Positions 12,001-24,000 of a DNA stretch of 64,000 nt are shown piece by piece. The stretch is taken from NCBI GenBank assembly GCA_963978895.1, contig OZ022238.1, positions 40,257,634 to 40,321,633 on the forward strand, written 5' to 3'. How positions within the stretch are numbered: the first letter of the stretch is position 1; each line of letters starts with the position of its first letter. A model generated the notes under the pieces. It saw only the letters and a program-made list of their open reading frames with translations, did not search any database and was not told the origin of the DNA. Source of the DNA: Erpobdella octoculata (lineage: Eukaryota; Annelida; Clitellata; Hirudinida; Erpobdellidae). Position numbers and translations under genes: made by a program.

Positions 12001-15000
12001 CATTTTAGAAACATTCAATTCATATATTGTAATCCAGAATAAAGCTTTTCTGAAAGTTTTAGAGCTCTAGGTGGTCGAAAAGTGGGTGAATTTTTATTTC
12101 TAAAATTTGATCACTACAGACAAACAAACAAACAAACAGAAAAGCGAGGGAAGTTAAATAAAAGCATTTAATAAATAGTTCTGACATTGAAATGATTTGC
12201 CAATTCTATGGAGCTGGTGCCAATGCAGTCGCAGCTGAACTGTCAGGCTTCAAAACAACGTTCTGTCTTCTGTCTCAAAATAGCACTACAAATAATACTG
12301 ATGATCTCTTGCAAAAAAGTTGCAATGATCAAAGGCGATCTGATAATGAAGAAAACCACATTAAAAATGCTGATGTTGAGTCTGATATTGGCAACAACAT
12401 GACAGAAAATGACGCAAAGCTGAACGAAGAACGGCAGTGGCAACGATATGCATTATTGAAACCATTGCAATTGCTTTCGGAGTTATCTGGCTTTCCAAAT
12501 GTGTACAGTATGTATATCATCTTTGCTTGTCTTGCAGCTTCTAATGTCTCAGCTGAAATGGCTTTAAGTAAACTGAAGATCATCAAAAGAGACTTCGATC
12601 ATCAATTTTAGATGATTATTTGTCAGCCCTCACGATAATATCACTAGAAAAAGACTTGTATGTATGTATGTATGTATGTATGTATGTATGTATGTATGTA
12701 TGTATGTATGTATGTATGTATGTATGTATGTATGTATGTATGTATGTATGTATGTACTAGCGGGGTTACCCGGCGTTGCCCGGGGTTTTTAGAGGTTTTT
12801 CTAATGTTTGTCTCTCTCGCTCCCGTTCCCTTCTCCACTTTCCCGTTTTCGTAGCGTTCCCGGTCGCATTTCCGCTCTCGGTCGTTTTCCAGCTCCCGGT
12901 CGCTTTCCCGCTCAGAAGTTCTGTTATCGATTTTCTCTCTTGCTCGCGTTTCCTTCCAAGCTTGCTCTCCCGATTCCAGTCGCTTTCCGCGTTCCCGGTC
13001 GCTTTCCGCGTTCCCGGTCGCTTTCCGCGTTCCCGGTCGCTTTCCCGTTCCCGGTCGCTTTCCCGTTCCCGGTCGCTTTCCCGTTCTCGGTCGCTTTCCC
13101 GTTCCCGGTCGCTTTCCCGTTCCCGGTCGCTTTCCCGTTTCCGGTCGCTTTCCCGTTCCCGCTCACGCTTGCTCTCCCGTTCCCGGTCATGCTTGCTCTC
13201 CCATTCCCGGTCACGGTAGCTCTCCCGTTCCCGTTTCCGTTCCCGCTCATTTTCTCTTTTACATTCTTTCATAACTTCTGTTAGCCTATAAAACGCAAAA
13301 TAGATTTGCTAAGACTATATATATATATATATGAATGTTTGTGGGTTAGTTTGTCTATTATAGAAACGGGAAAGCACCCGGAACGGACAGCGAGCGGGAA
13401 CAGAAAAGCAAGCGTGAGCGGGAATGGGAGAGCAAACGTGAGCGGGAACGGGGCAGCGACCGGGACGGGAAAACGACCGGGAGCGGGAAAGCGACCGGGA
13501 GCGGGAAAGCGACCGGCAGTGGGAAAACGACCGAAAACGGAAAAGCTAACAGGAGTGGGAAAGCAGGTGGGAAAGGAAACGGGAGAGAAAGAGACAAACA
13601 TTAGAAAAACCTCAAAAAACCTGGGCAACGCCGGGTATCTCCGCTAGTACATACATAAACACACACACAGACACACATACATGCACATACACATACATAC
13701 ATACACACATACATACGCACATACATATATATATATAGTTCCCGCTCGCTCACCCGCTCCGCTCCGCTCATTTTGTGACGGATTTCAAAAATTTTTTTTT
13801 TAGTTTTGATTTTCATTGACTCTCAAGGTTGTGTGAAAATTTCATTACGATCGGATGAATGGTGTAGCAATGCATAAAGGACATTAACATAAATACAAAC
13901 ATTCATTTTTATATATATAGATATACTAGCAGTGCCCGTAGCGGCTTCGCTCGCATGAAATTAAAGAATTTGAACCGTGCATACATAGTAGAGTACTGCA
14001 CGGATCAATTTTTAGGTCTCGGCTCGGCCCGTCGACAACTTGGCCCAGCCCGTTTCAAAAACCGAAATTCCTGGCCCGGCACGGCCCGTCTAATTAGGGC
14101 CCGGCCCGTTTTTACAGGCCTAGAAGTTCTATATACTTGATGAAAAACTTCGGCCCGTCCCACCTTGACTTCAGGTTTAGCCCGGCCCGTCTGAACACCC
14201 TAAAATCACTAAAATGTCTATATACTTGGTTAAAAATCTCGGCCCGTCCCACCTTGATTTAAGGTTTGGGCAGGGCCTATGAAGACCCTAAAATAACGGC
14301 TTGGCCCATCCGTCCGGGGATAAACTGAACTCATTTACTTTCAACCGGCACAAAACCTCAAAATACTAATTTTCACATCTGTAGCACTTACAGTTTTTGA
14401 GTAGCAGTTATTTTAAAATCAAATAACCCTTTTTCCACTTCACATTTGAGGTCCTGGAAACCAAATTTTCAAAAAATGGTGAAACACGTATATCATTATT
14501 TAAGAGTAGAAACTAAATACTAATTTTACTTTTGTAGCATTTACAGTTTTTGAGTAGCAGTTACTTTAAAAACCAAGTAACCATATTTTCCACCCCATAT
14601 TTGAAGTCCTGGAAACCAAATTTTCAAAAACTGGTAAAACACCTATATCATTATTTCTGGAGTAGAAACTTAATACTAATTTTTACTCCTGTAGCATATA
14701 CAGTTTTCGAGTAGCAGTTACATTAAAAACCAAATAACCTTATTTTCCACCCCACATTTGAGGTCCTTGAAACCAAATTTTAAAAAAATGGCAAAACACA
14801 TATATCTTTATTTTTAGAAAAGAAACTAAATAATAATTTGTACATCTGTGGTATTTACTGTTTTTGAGTAGCAGTTACTATAAAAAACAATTAGCCCTAT
14901 TTTCCACCCCACATTTGAAGTCCTGGAAACCAAATTTTCAAAAAATGCTAAAACACGTATTTCATTATTTTTGGAGTAGAAACTAAATACTAATTTTTAC

Positions 15001-18000
15001 TCCTGTAGCATTAACAGTTTTTGAGTAGAAGCTACTTTAAAAACCAAATAACCCAATTTTCAAACCCACATTTGAGGTCCGGGAAACCAAATTTGTAAAA
15101 AAATGGTAAAACACGTATATCTTTATTTTTAGAAAAGAAACTAAATAATAATTTTTACATCTGTGGTATTTACTGTTTTTGAGTAGCAGTTACTATAAAA
15201 GACAATTTGCCCTATTTTCCACCCCACATTTGAAGTCCTGGAAACCAAATTTTCAAAAAATGCTAAAACACGTATTTTATTATTTTTGGAGTAGAAACTA
15301 AATACTAATTTTTACTCCTGTAGCATTACCAGTTTTTGAGTAGAAGCTACTTTAAAAACCAAATAACCCAATTTTCCAACCCACATTTGATGTCCGGGAA
15401 ACCGAATTTTCAAAAAATGGTGAAACACGTATCTTTTTATTTTTCAAAAAGAATCTATATACCAAATTTCAAAATCTCCTCATTTTTGGTTTTCGAGATA
15501 TACATTGTTTTAGAAAAAAGTTTGTTTTCCAGTTTTTTGCCCTCAGGAACAAAATTTTCAAAAATCCTTTCTTAGCGGATGTTTACGCTATAAAAGTAAT
15601 ATAAATTCCAAATTTCACGTTCCTAGGATGAGGCGTTTGAGCTCGGCGTTGATTATCAGTCAGTCAGTCAGTCAGTCAGTCAGTCAGTCAGTCAGTCAGT
15701 CAGTCAGTCAGTCAGTCAGGACATGTTCTTTTATATATATAGATGTATGTATGTATGTATGTATGTATGTATGTATGTATGTATGTATGTATGTATGTAT
15801 GTATGTATGTATGTATGTATGTATGTATGTATGTATGTATGTATGTATGTATGTATGTATGTATGTATGTATGTATGTATGTTCGTTCCATCGTCAAAGA
15901 CAACGACTCTCGGCAGGCGCGGATTCTCCACTGCTGGTCCTGTTGTTTGGAACAGCCTATCTGCTGACCTGAGGAATCCAGCTTTGGACCTCGGCGGTTT
16001 CAGGAAGCTGCTTAAGACCGAACTTTATTCCTAAATTTATGATTTGACGCGACGCGCTTTTGCGACTTTTAAAAAAAAAAGCGCATTATAAATTTACATT
16101 TAATAATAATAATAATGTATGTATGTATGTATGTATGTATGTATGTATGTATGTATGTATGTGTTGTGTATTGAACTATTCATAAGATCTTTGTATTATT
16201 ATCTATGCGACGCGGAAGTTGATTGTCCGGGTTTTTTCCCTTTTTGTTCTCAGTTGGTTATCGTGTGTACTAGTTCAGTGACAATCTCTTTTTCTTATAT
16301 TAAACTAAGTAATGCTATAACAATTATCGTATTTGTGTTTTCGTTTAAACAACACAAAATTGGCGACGAGGTTCGGATTGAAAAAGATACTTTGCAGAAA
16401 ATCGAAACTTTCAACCCAGGGCGATAATTGTGCAAGCTGCGAGAACTGATCAGAAATTAATTCAAAATTTCTCAAGTTTGTATTAATCCACAAGAACAAA
16501 CGATTGTGATCAAGATGACCGCTACAAACAATCTCCAACCATTCGATGTCTCAAATCCGACGAATTGGGATATCTATGCTGAACAGTTGGAGTATCATTG
16601 CATTGCCAATAATATTGTCGATGAACAAAGAAAAAGGGCCGTTTTGTTAGCTGCGATGGGAACAGCTACTTTCAAGATTGTCAAATCACTCGTGTCACCA
16701 GAACCGCTGACTTCAAAAACGTTTGAAGAACTCGTCCAAATGCTGAGACAGCATTTCGTTCCACAAACGTCAGTCATTTTTAAAAGACACTTGTTTCAGC
16801 GTCGTGTCCAACAGAAAGATGAGTCAGTGACAAGCTATCTGACCGAGCTGAAGCGTCTGTCCGAAGATTGTGAATTTGGAACCACGTTGAACGAACGACT
16901 TCGAGATCAACTGGTGAGTGGCCTCACAATCGAAGGCATACAAAGACAACTACTCTCGGAGACAACGCTCACATTTGACGAGACGGTGAAAAAGGCACTT
17001 GCGGGAGAAGCTGCTACAGCTCAGGTACGTGAACTACAGACCCAGTTTTCAGCTCCTCCGACCACCTACAAGGTACATCACCAGAAAGAAACGACAGTAC
17101 AGAAGGGCAGTTCTTGCATCGGTTGTGGGGGTAGCCACAAGCGTGAACAATGCAAGTTTAAAAATGCAGAATGCCACATGTGTCACAAAAAAGGACATAT
17201 TGCAAAAGTATGCCGAAGTAAACCAGACAACAGCGTAAAATTCAGCAAGAAAAAATCTGTTGCTACACATCAATTAGACTCACACTCTGAATTCTCCATT
17301 CATGATCTAAATCGACCAAAACAACAGAAGTTAAAGGTCATAGTTCATCTCGATGGTCAGCCTTGCACCATGGAAATTGACAGTGGATCATCATACTCTG
17401 TGATATCGCATCAAACCTTCAAACAGCTATGGAAGAACTCTGCTCCACTCATCAGGAAAGTAACAAACTTACCATTAACAGATTTTCAAGCACGAGTAAT
17501 TCCGCTGAAGGGCTACTGTGATGTAGACGTAATATACAAGCAGCGAAGAGCCAAGTTGCAACTCATCGTCACAAAAGAGCATTGTGCAAGTCTGCTTGGA
17601 TATGATTGGTTTCCCAGCTTAGGATTTGAAATATCAGGAATAAATCAGCTCCAAGAAACATCAATTTCCCAGTTGATCGATGAATTCAGTGATGTGTTTT
17701 CAGAGACTTTAGGCACGTACAGGGGACCACCTGTTTCTCTACCAGTAGATCCAAACACGACTCCATTTCGTTCCAAAGCCCGAAATGTTCCATTAGCTAT
17801 CCGTACTAAAAAAGAAGACGAAATTGATCGCCTCACGAAAGAAGGGGTTTGGGAGCCGATCAACAATCCAAGATGGTCAACACCTGTGGTGCCAATAATT
17901 AAATCAACAGATGTCCACTTTTTAGATGATCTCCCATCACCACCCTTGATAGCTTCAGAAGTGGCACAACTCACGCGACGTGATCCTGAGCTATCCAGAG

Positions 18001-21000
18001 TCTTCACTTGGGTGGAAAGGGGATGGCCACAGAAACCAGAAGCACAGTTCCATCCTTACTCAGTAAAGCAGCATGAGCTTTCTATACACAAGCACTGCTT
18101 ACTCTGGGGCAGTAGGGTGGTAATACCAGCAAAGGGACGTAAACGTGTGCTGGACGAACTCCACATCGCTCACCCAGGCATCGTACGAATGAAAAGTTTA
18201 GCACGTTCTTATGTGTGGTGGCCTGGCATAGATAAAGATATTGAAAGTTTTGTTTCTACATGTGAAACCTGCCAGAAACATCAACATGCACCACCGCACG
18301 CTCCCACCCACCCATGGGAAATTCCTAGACGACCGTGGTCTAGAATCCACATCGATTTTGCCGGACCTTTCCAAGGCCAGAATTTTCTTATTATTGTAGA
18401 CGCTTACTCCAAATGGATTGATGTTGCGCACATGAAAACAACAACAGCTGAAAGCACACTAACAGTTCTCCGAAGAGTGTTTGCCACGCATGGACTGCCA
18501 GACTCCATTGTGTCCGACAACGGACCACAATTCACGTCCAATGAGTTCTGCAAAAGAAACTTGATACAATCCATATTAGTATCTCCTTACCATGCTGCTA
18601 GCAACGGCCAAGCTGAGAGGACTGTCCAGACGACAAAGAACAGTCTTAAAAAGATTATCACAGGAAATTGGCATCACCGATTGTCAGTTTTCTTGCTAAA
18701 TTCGCACATTACTCCATCAACGGCAACAGGATCAAGTCCAGCAGAATTACTCATGAGCAGAAGACTAAGAACATGTCTTGATCATTTGCACCCCGACCAC
18801 TGCAGAGACAAACAGTTGCAACAGGATAAGCAGATGGCAGAAATCATAACTAACAAGGTAAGGCAATTTCAGCCCAATAATCCTGTCTTCATCAGAAGTT
18901 ATGGTCCAAGGTCTGAATGGATTCCTGCAACCATAGAGGAGCCAACAGGACCAGTCTCGTACTCAGCAAAAACTCCAGATGGTAAGCAGATGAAACGACA
19001 TGTTGATCTTATCCGGAAGCGCACTGTACAGCACCAGGACAATTCATCAGATGTTCAACCTGAGGTAGCCCTACCAAAAGAACCAGATGATATTCCAGCA
19101 GCAGCAGTCGCAGATGTTCCACATGAGGCGAACCTACCAAAAGAACCAGATGTCCAACCAAGGAGAATCATCAAGCCTCCTTCCTATTTAAAGGATTATG
19201 TACACTAGGGGGGAGGAATGTTGTGTATTGAACTATTCATAAGATCTTTGTATTATTATCTATGCGACGCGGAAGTTGATTGTCCGGGTTTTTTCCCTTT
19301 TTGTTCTCAGTTGGTTATCGTGTGTACTAGTTCAGTGACAATCTCTTTTTCTTATATTAAACTAAGTAATGCTATAACAATTATCGTATTTGTGTTTTCG
19401 TTTAAACAACACAAAAGTATGTATGTATGTATGTATGTATGTATGTATGTATTTATGTATGTATGTATTTATAACTATTTATATATGTATGCTCAAAGTT
19501 AACATATTTTTTCAAACAGGTTATTTCAATGGAACGATGTTCAGATTTCCACTTCGTAACAACAACATGCATTCTGATCTCAGCAATACCTGCTATGTGG
19601 AGCAGAATATTAAACAGTTAATCAACTTTTTGAAAGCTGAGAGTGAAACAATTTTACTGTTTTTGAATAAAATTGAAAATATTTCTTTTTACAAAAAGCA
19701 TGAAAATGGGCATATTGAGAAGATAGTAAACATAAACATTTGCAAGAATAATCTTTCAAATGTTCAGGAAAGCAGACAAAGGTTGTGTGACAATATCAAT
19801 GACAACATTAAACATTGGTATGCAAAACAGTCATTTTCTGTGACATATCCAATGGAGATAACAGTGGAAAGTTCCGATAGTCATCAGAAATCATCCAAGT
19901 GGGTTGTGTGTCAACGATTTGCTGGTAAAGAAAGCAAGCCTACAGAAAATGAATGCATAGATGGATATCTGCCACTTGTTGGTGTTGCTTCAAAAATTCC
20001 AAGTAAAACTTCAGTTCCAGCATCAAATGAACCTTATGGTCAAATGTTTTGTTTTCTGCCACTTCCAATTGAAGAAAAAAGTCCAACCGGATTTAACTTT
20101 CATGTTCACGGCTCTTTTGCGGTTGATCAAAACAGAAGACACATTAAGTGGTTGACAGCAGGACAAGATCTGAATAAACTTCAAGATAAAGATCTTATTT
20201 GGAACAAATTCTTAATCGAAAAAGTTCTTCCAGCTTGTTTAAATGAACTCATACATTATTTAATTGAGTGGCATAAGAAACTGACTTTAGATAACAAAAA
20301 AAATAATTCTGATCCTCATTTACTTGAAATATATTCACAGTTTATTTATTCAGCAATTCCAAATAAGCAAAATTTCAACCATCGTTGGATCCGATTCGTT
20401 GAAAATTTTAATCAGATTATTGCTCAATCTTTCACTTTCTTTTCTGTCACGACTATGACATGGAAATTTTCAATTTCTCATTTGAACTTGAATATGTCAG
20501 AAGAGTTAAAAAGTTTTTGTAAGAAAATAATGACTTTAAGTAAAAATGATTTGGCATGTCTACCAAGTCATATCATTGAGATCATGCCTCCAACAAAAGC
20601 AAAAGTTTTGAATGCCAATGAGTTGTGTCAAAATTTTAAAACAGTGCAGTGGGAAGAAAAATTTAGTGAACAAGAAAAAATAATCTTATTAAATTATTTC
20701 TCTGAAAACCTCAGCAATCTGGAAAACATGATTGAAGTACATTTGCTACCACTGTCAGATGGAACTTGGACATACTTTGATCATTTTTCATCTACAGAAA
20801 AAGTGTACATCGGGAGTGATGAGTTCCCTCAAACTTTATTTCCACCTTTGAAACACAAATTTGTGTGTTCAGAGAGAATACCGATTGGCTGCAAGGACTT
20901 TGTTGCTCAAAGTAAAACATACTTAATGTTAATTAGTTGGTTTTCTATTTAATTATTAAAATATTTTAATGAAAAATATTTTCATTTTAGAATGTTTCAA

Positions 21001-24000
21001 TTTAACTACAGTTGATGGTGAAAATTTTGTAATTCTCCTGAAATTAATGTTTAGTAATTTTCAACATTTCAATGAATTATCTTTAAATGATGTGCCTTGG
21101 TTTTCTCTCCAATGGTTTCAATCAGTGTGGACTTGTATCAAGAAGCATTTTCCAGACAGTCTTTCTCTTTTTAAAGATTTGCATTTAATTTTTGTTCCAC
21201 CTGATAAACTTCTGAAATGTGATAATAAGCCAGTTTTTATAGGAACCTCACAAAGTGATTATAACCTTCCTGAAGAGTTTATGATGATCTGCGAAAAACT
21301 TGCTATTACTGTTGTGGAATCGCATAAATATGATATTTATAATCATTTATCATTGTGGGGAAATATGATACTTCCACCAAGAATTAAAAGTGTTGTAACA
21401 TTTCTAGTTCAAAAAACTGACAACAAGCTGTTGAACTGTGAAACTTTTAGTTTATTCACATCAACAGAAGTTGAATATTTTGTAAATAATTTGGTTTCTG
21501 AGACTTCCAACATTTTAATAACGTGTCAAGAAATTGATGTTTTAAAAACTTTGAAAATTTTCAATTCAATTGGTGGAAATAACAAGAAAGAAAATATGTT
21601 TGTTTGTCTCAACGAAGTTAATATTTCTACTGAAACAAATGAATTAGCTGAGATTCCTGTTCCGCCTTGTAAAGTTATAATCAACCTTCATTCCGATTCA
21701 TATGTGAAATTAGCACACAAACTCAATGTTGAATATTTGAGAAAACATGATTTGATTGAAAAAGCTTATTTTCCAGGCTTTCAGGACAGGTTTTATTCTG
21801 ATGAACAAGTGCAACTATTAATTCAGTACATTTGCAAGAATATAAAATTTATGAGTTCTACTGTAATAAATCATTTAACAGAAATGAGCTTTGTTTCAAG
21901 ATCTGATGCTATCATGGTTAGGCCAAAAGACCTCTTTGACTACAATGATAAAACTCTTCGAATTTTGCTGGAAGAACATTTATTTCCATCAATACAATGG
22001 AGATGTTCAGAATATTATGAAGCACTTATTGAGCTAGGACTTAAAACTTCACAATCTTTGACAACATCAGATATAATTGATGTTATTGAAAATTTGTCCA
22101 AAAATCCTTGCCATACGCGATTTATAACACTGCTCAAGTTTTTGAATGAAAATGTCCAGTTTCTGAATTCCGAGTTGAAAAATAAAATTTCTCACATCAG
22201 ATGGATTCCAATAAAGAAACAAAAACCGGACTGTTTTCCGCCTTCTTTATCTTTTTATGGAGAAAATGCAAACCAAAAACTCGCCTGTTATAATGAAGTG
22301 TTTTCGAGTGATTTTGAAAAAATAATTGGATCTGTTAGCTTAATGGTTGAATCAGGCTCCTTTGAAAATGTTGAAAATTATTTTGGTTGGGCAGAGCTTT
22401 CAAGTCAAGATCTAGTTTTCCAGCATTTGAAAAATTTAGTTTCAAGTTTCAAAAGAGATGAAAAGTTTCAGGTGATAGAACTTTTACAAGAAATATATAA
22501 ACATTTAAATGATTTTAGGTCTGACTTGAAACATAATAACTACAATGATTTCCCATGGATATGGACCGGAGATGAATTTGTAAAATTAAGCCAAGTTGTT
22601 ATGAATGCTCCTTCTGTACAATTGCAGCCATATTGTTTTTCACTGCCACCCGAAATAAAAGGTTTTGCAAACCTATGGCAAGCTGTTGGTGTATCAAATG
22701 ATGTTAACCTTGCCAATATCTTGACATTAATTAAACTCTTTCATGAAAATAACCTTCATAGTAATGATGAAATAAAACGTGATATAAATATTGCTGTGAA
22801 CATTTTGAACCATGTTTCAGAAACCAGTAGTACGGTTTCAGTTTATGAACTCTTGATTCCTTTACAAACAGAAAATAATTCTGAATTAAAAATGGAAATG
22901 CTTCACAAGTGCGTTTATTGTGACAAAAGCTGGTACAAATTAGGATTTGATCTTAATGATTTAGATGATAACCTTCATCTCATTCATGAACTAATACCGA
23001 TTAAAACTGCAGAACGACTTGGTGTCCCAAGCTGTCTGAGCAAAATTATTGATGCAGAAGAGTTATTTGACAGTTTTGGCCAATTTGAACCTCTGACCAC
23101 TCGTCTCAGAGGCCTTCTAAAAGACTACACTGATGGACTGGCAGTTTTTAAAGAGCTTATTCAAAATGCAGATGATGCTCATGCAACTGAGGTAAGTTTT
23201 GTATATGATGAAAGAGAAAATTCAGATGCCAGAACAATCCTTCTGGATAAAAACATGGAAGAACTTCAAGGTCCTGCAATATGGTGCCACAACAACGCCA
23301 TATTTACCAAAGAAGACTTTCGGAACATTGTAAAATTAGGAGGTGCAACAAAGAAACACTTGCAAGCAAAGGTTGGAAAGTTTGGACTGGGGTTCAACTC
23401 AGTTTATAACTTAACAGATGTTCCGATATTTGTCAGCAATAACTCAATAGTGTTCTTTGATCCTCACACAAAATACTTGGGTAAAGCATTAGCAAATAAA
23501 AACAGTCCAGGAATAAGGTTAGATCTGCCAACCAATCATGGTAAAATTCAGAGACTCAAAGATCAGTTTAAACCATTCAATGGAATGTTTGGATGTGATT
23601 TTAATGGAGATCCAGCAATGAAAAATTATGCTGGGACATTATTCAGGTTTCCTTTAAGAACAAAAAAACAAGCACAATCAAGTGAAATCTGTAACAAGCA
23701 CTATGATAGAATTGAAGTAATTCAACTTTTGAATTGCCTTAATAACATTGGAGATGGCTTGCTAATGTTTACACAAAATGTAACCAAAATAACTGTTTAT
23801 TACATCGCCGAAGATAACGAAGCAAAAGAAATTAAAGAAGTATTTTCAATCGCCAAAATGCTGAATCAAATTTTAATCAATTCCCTGAATCTTCAATCAT
23901 TTTCTTATATGAGCGAAATGTCTAAAAAGGTGGACCAATTACAAACAACAACATTGGAAAAATGTAAAAACATTTTGAAATTTGTTTTTGTGATGGAGAC

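Larger units (their letters stand above)
12757..13921 (-). mobile_element. Helitron-like element H1a (minus strand, composite)
   Basis: The 3' end on the minus strand is CCCGGGCAACGCCGGG plus ten bases then CTAG (12757-12760), with a host A on the plus strand. The 5' end on the minus strand is TCTATATATATAAAAATGAA (ends 13921), followed by host T. The 5' part (13737-13921) matches the start of the complete copy at 48570. The body is a GGGAAAGCGACC-type minisatellite. It is interrupted by a plus-strand copy (13315-13647) and an AC/ACAT repeat (13648-13736). Confidence 0.7.
13926..15743 (-). mobile_element. Helitron-like element H2a with ~157-bp internal repeats
   Basis: Minus orientation. The 5' end TCTATATATATAAAAG (15743 downwards) is followed by ACATGTCC and a GACT microsatellite. 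The 3' end GCGAAGCCGCTACGGGCACT then GCTAG sits at 13926, and host A|T flanks both sides. The inner part has seven ~157-bp tandem units, then a GC-rich GGCCCGGCCCGT block. A second copy lies at 37586-39205. The architecture (TC start, tetranucleotide run, ~160-bp core repeats, hairpin, CTAG) resembles pearl/Helentron-associated non-autonomous elements of bivalves, as I recall them. No Rep/helicase is encoded. Confidence 0.75.
16162..19416 (+). mobile_element. Ty3/gypsy LTR retrotransposon G2: young, RT-less derivative
   Basis: LTRs 16162-16359 and 19219-19416 are identical by eye over their whole ~198 bp (TGTTGTGTATTG ... AACAACACA plus AAA). TGGCGACGAGG (16361-16371) is a likely primer-binding site and AGGGGGGAGGAA (19207-19218) the polypurine tract. 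Flanks GTATG on both sides fit a 5-bp target duplication within the ATGT array. One uninterrupted ORF spans gag, protease and integrase, but reverse transcriptase and RNase H are absent. The short length (3.26 kb) reflects that in-frame deletion. Confidence 0.92.

Noticed and set aside
12766..13284. SR-like or Arg/Glu-rich and Pro/Phe-rich frames, resembling splicing factors or keratin-like proteins
   Set aside because: By-product of the 18-bp purine/pyrimidine minisatellite of the H1 element; several frames are open on both strands at once.
16999..18431. Small frames in alternative phases within the G2 ORF
   Set aside because: Shadow frames of the 900-codon polyprotein.
20969..20990. ATG at 20969 as the start of the giant protein
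   Set aside because: It lies in a 79-bp intron whose donor, acceptor and phase are shared with gene B. Conserved sacsin sequence continues into the upstream exon.
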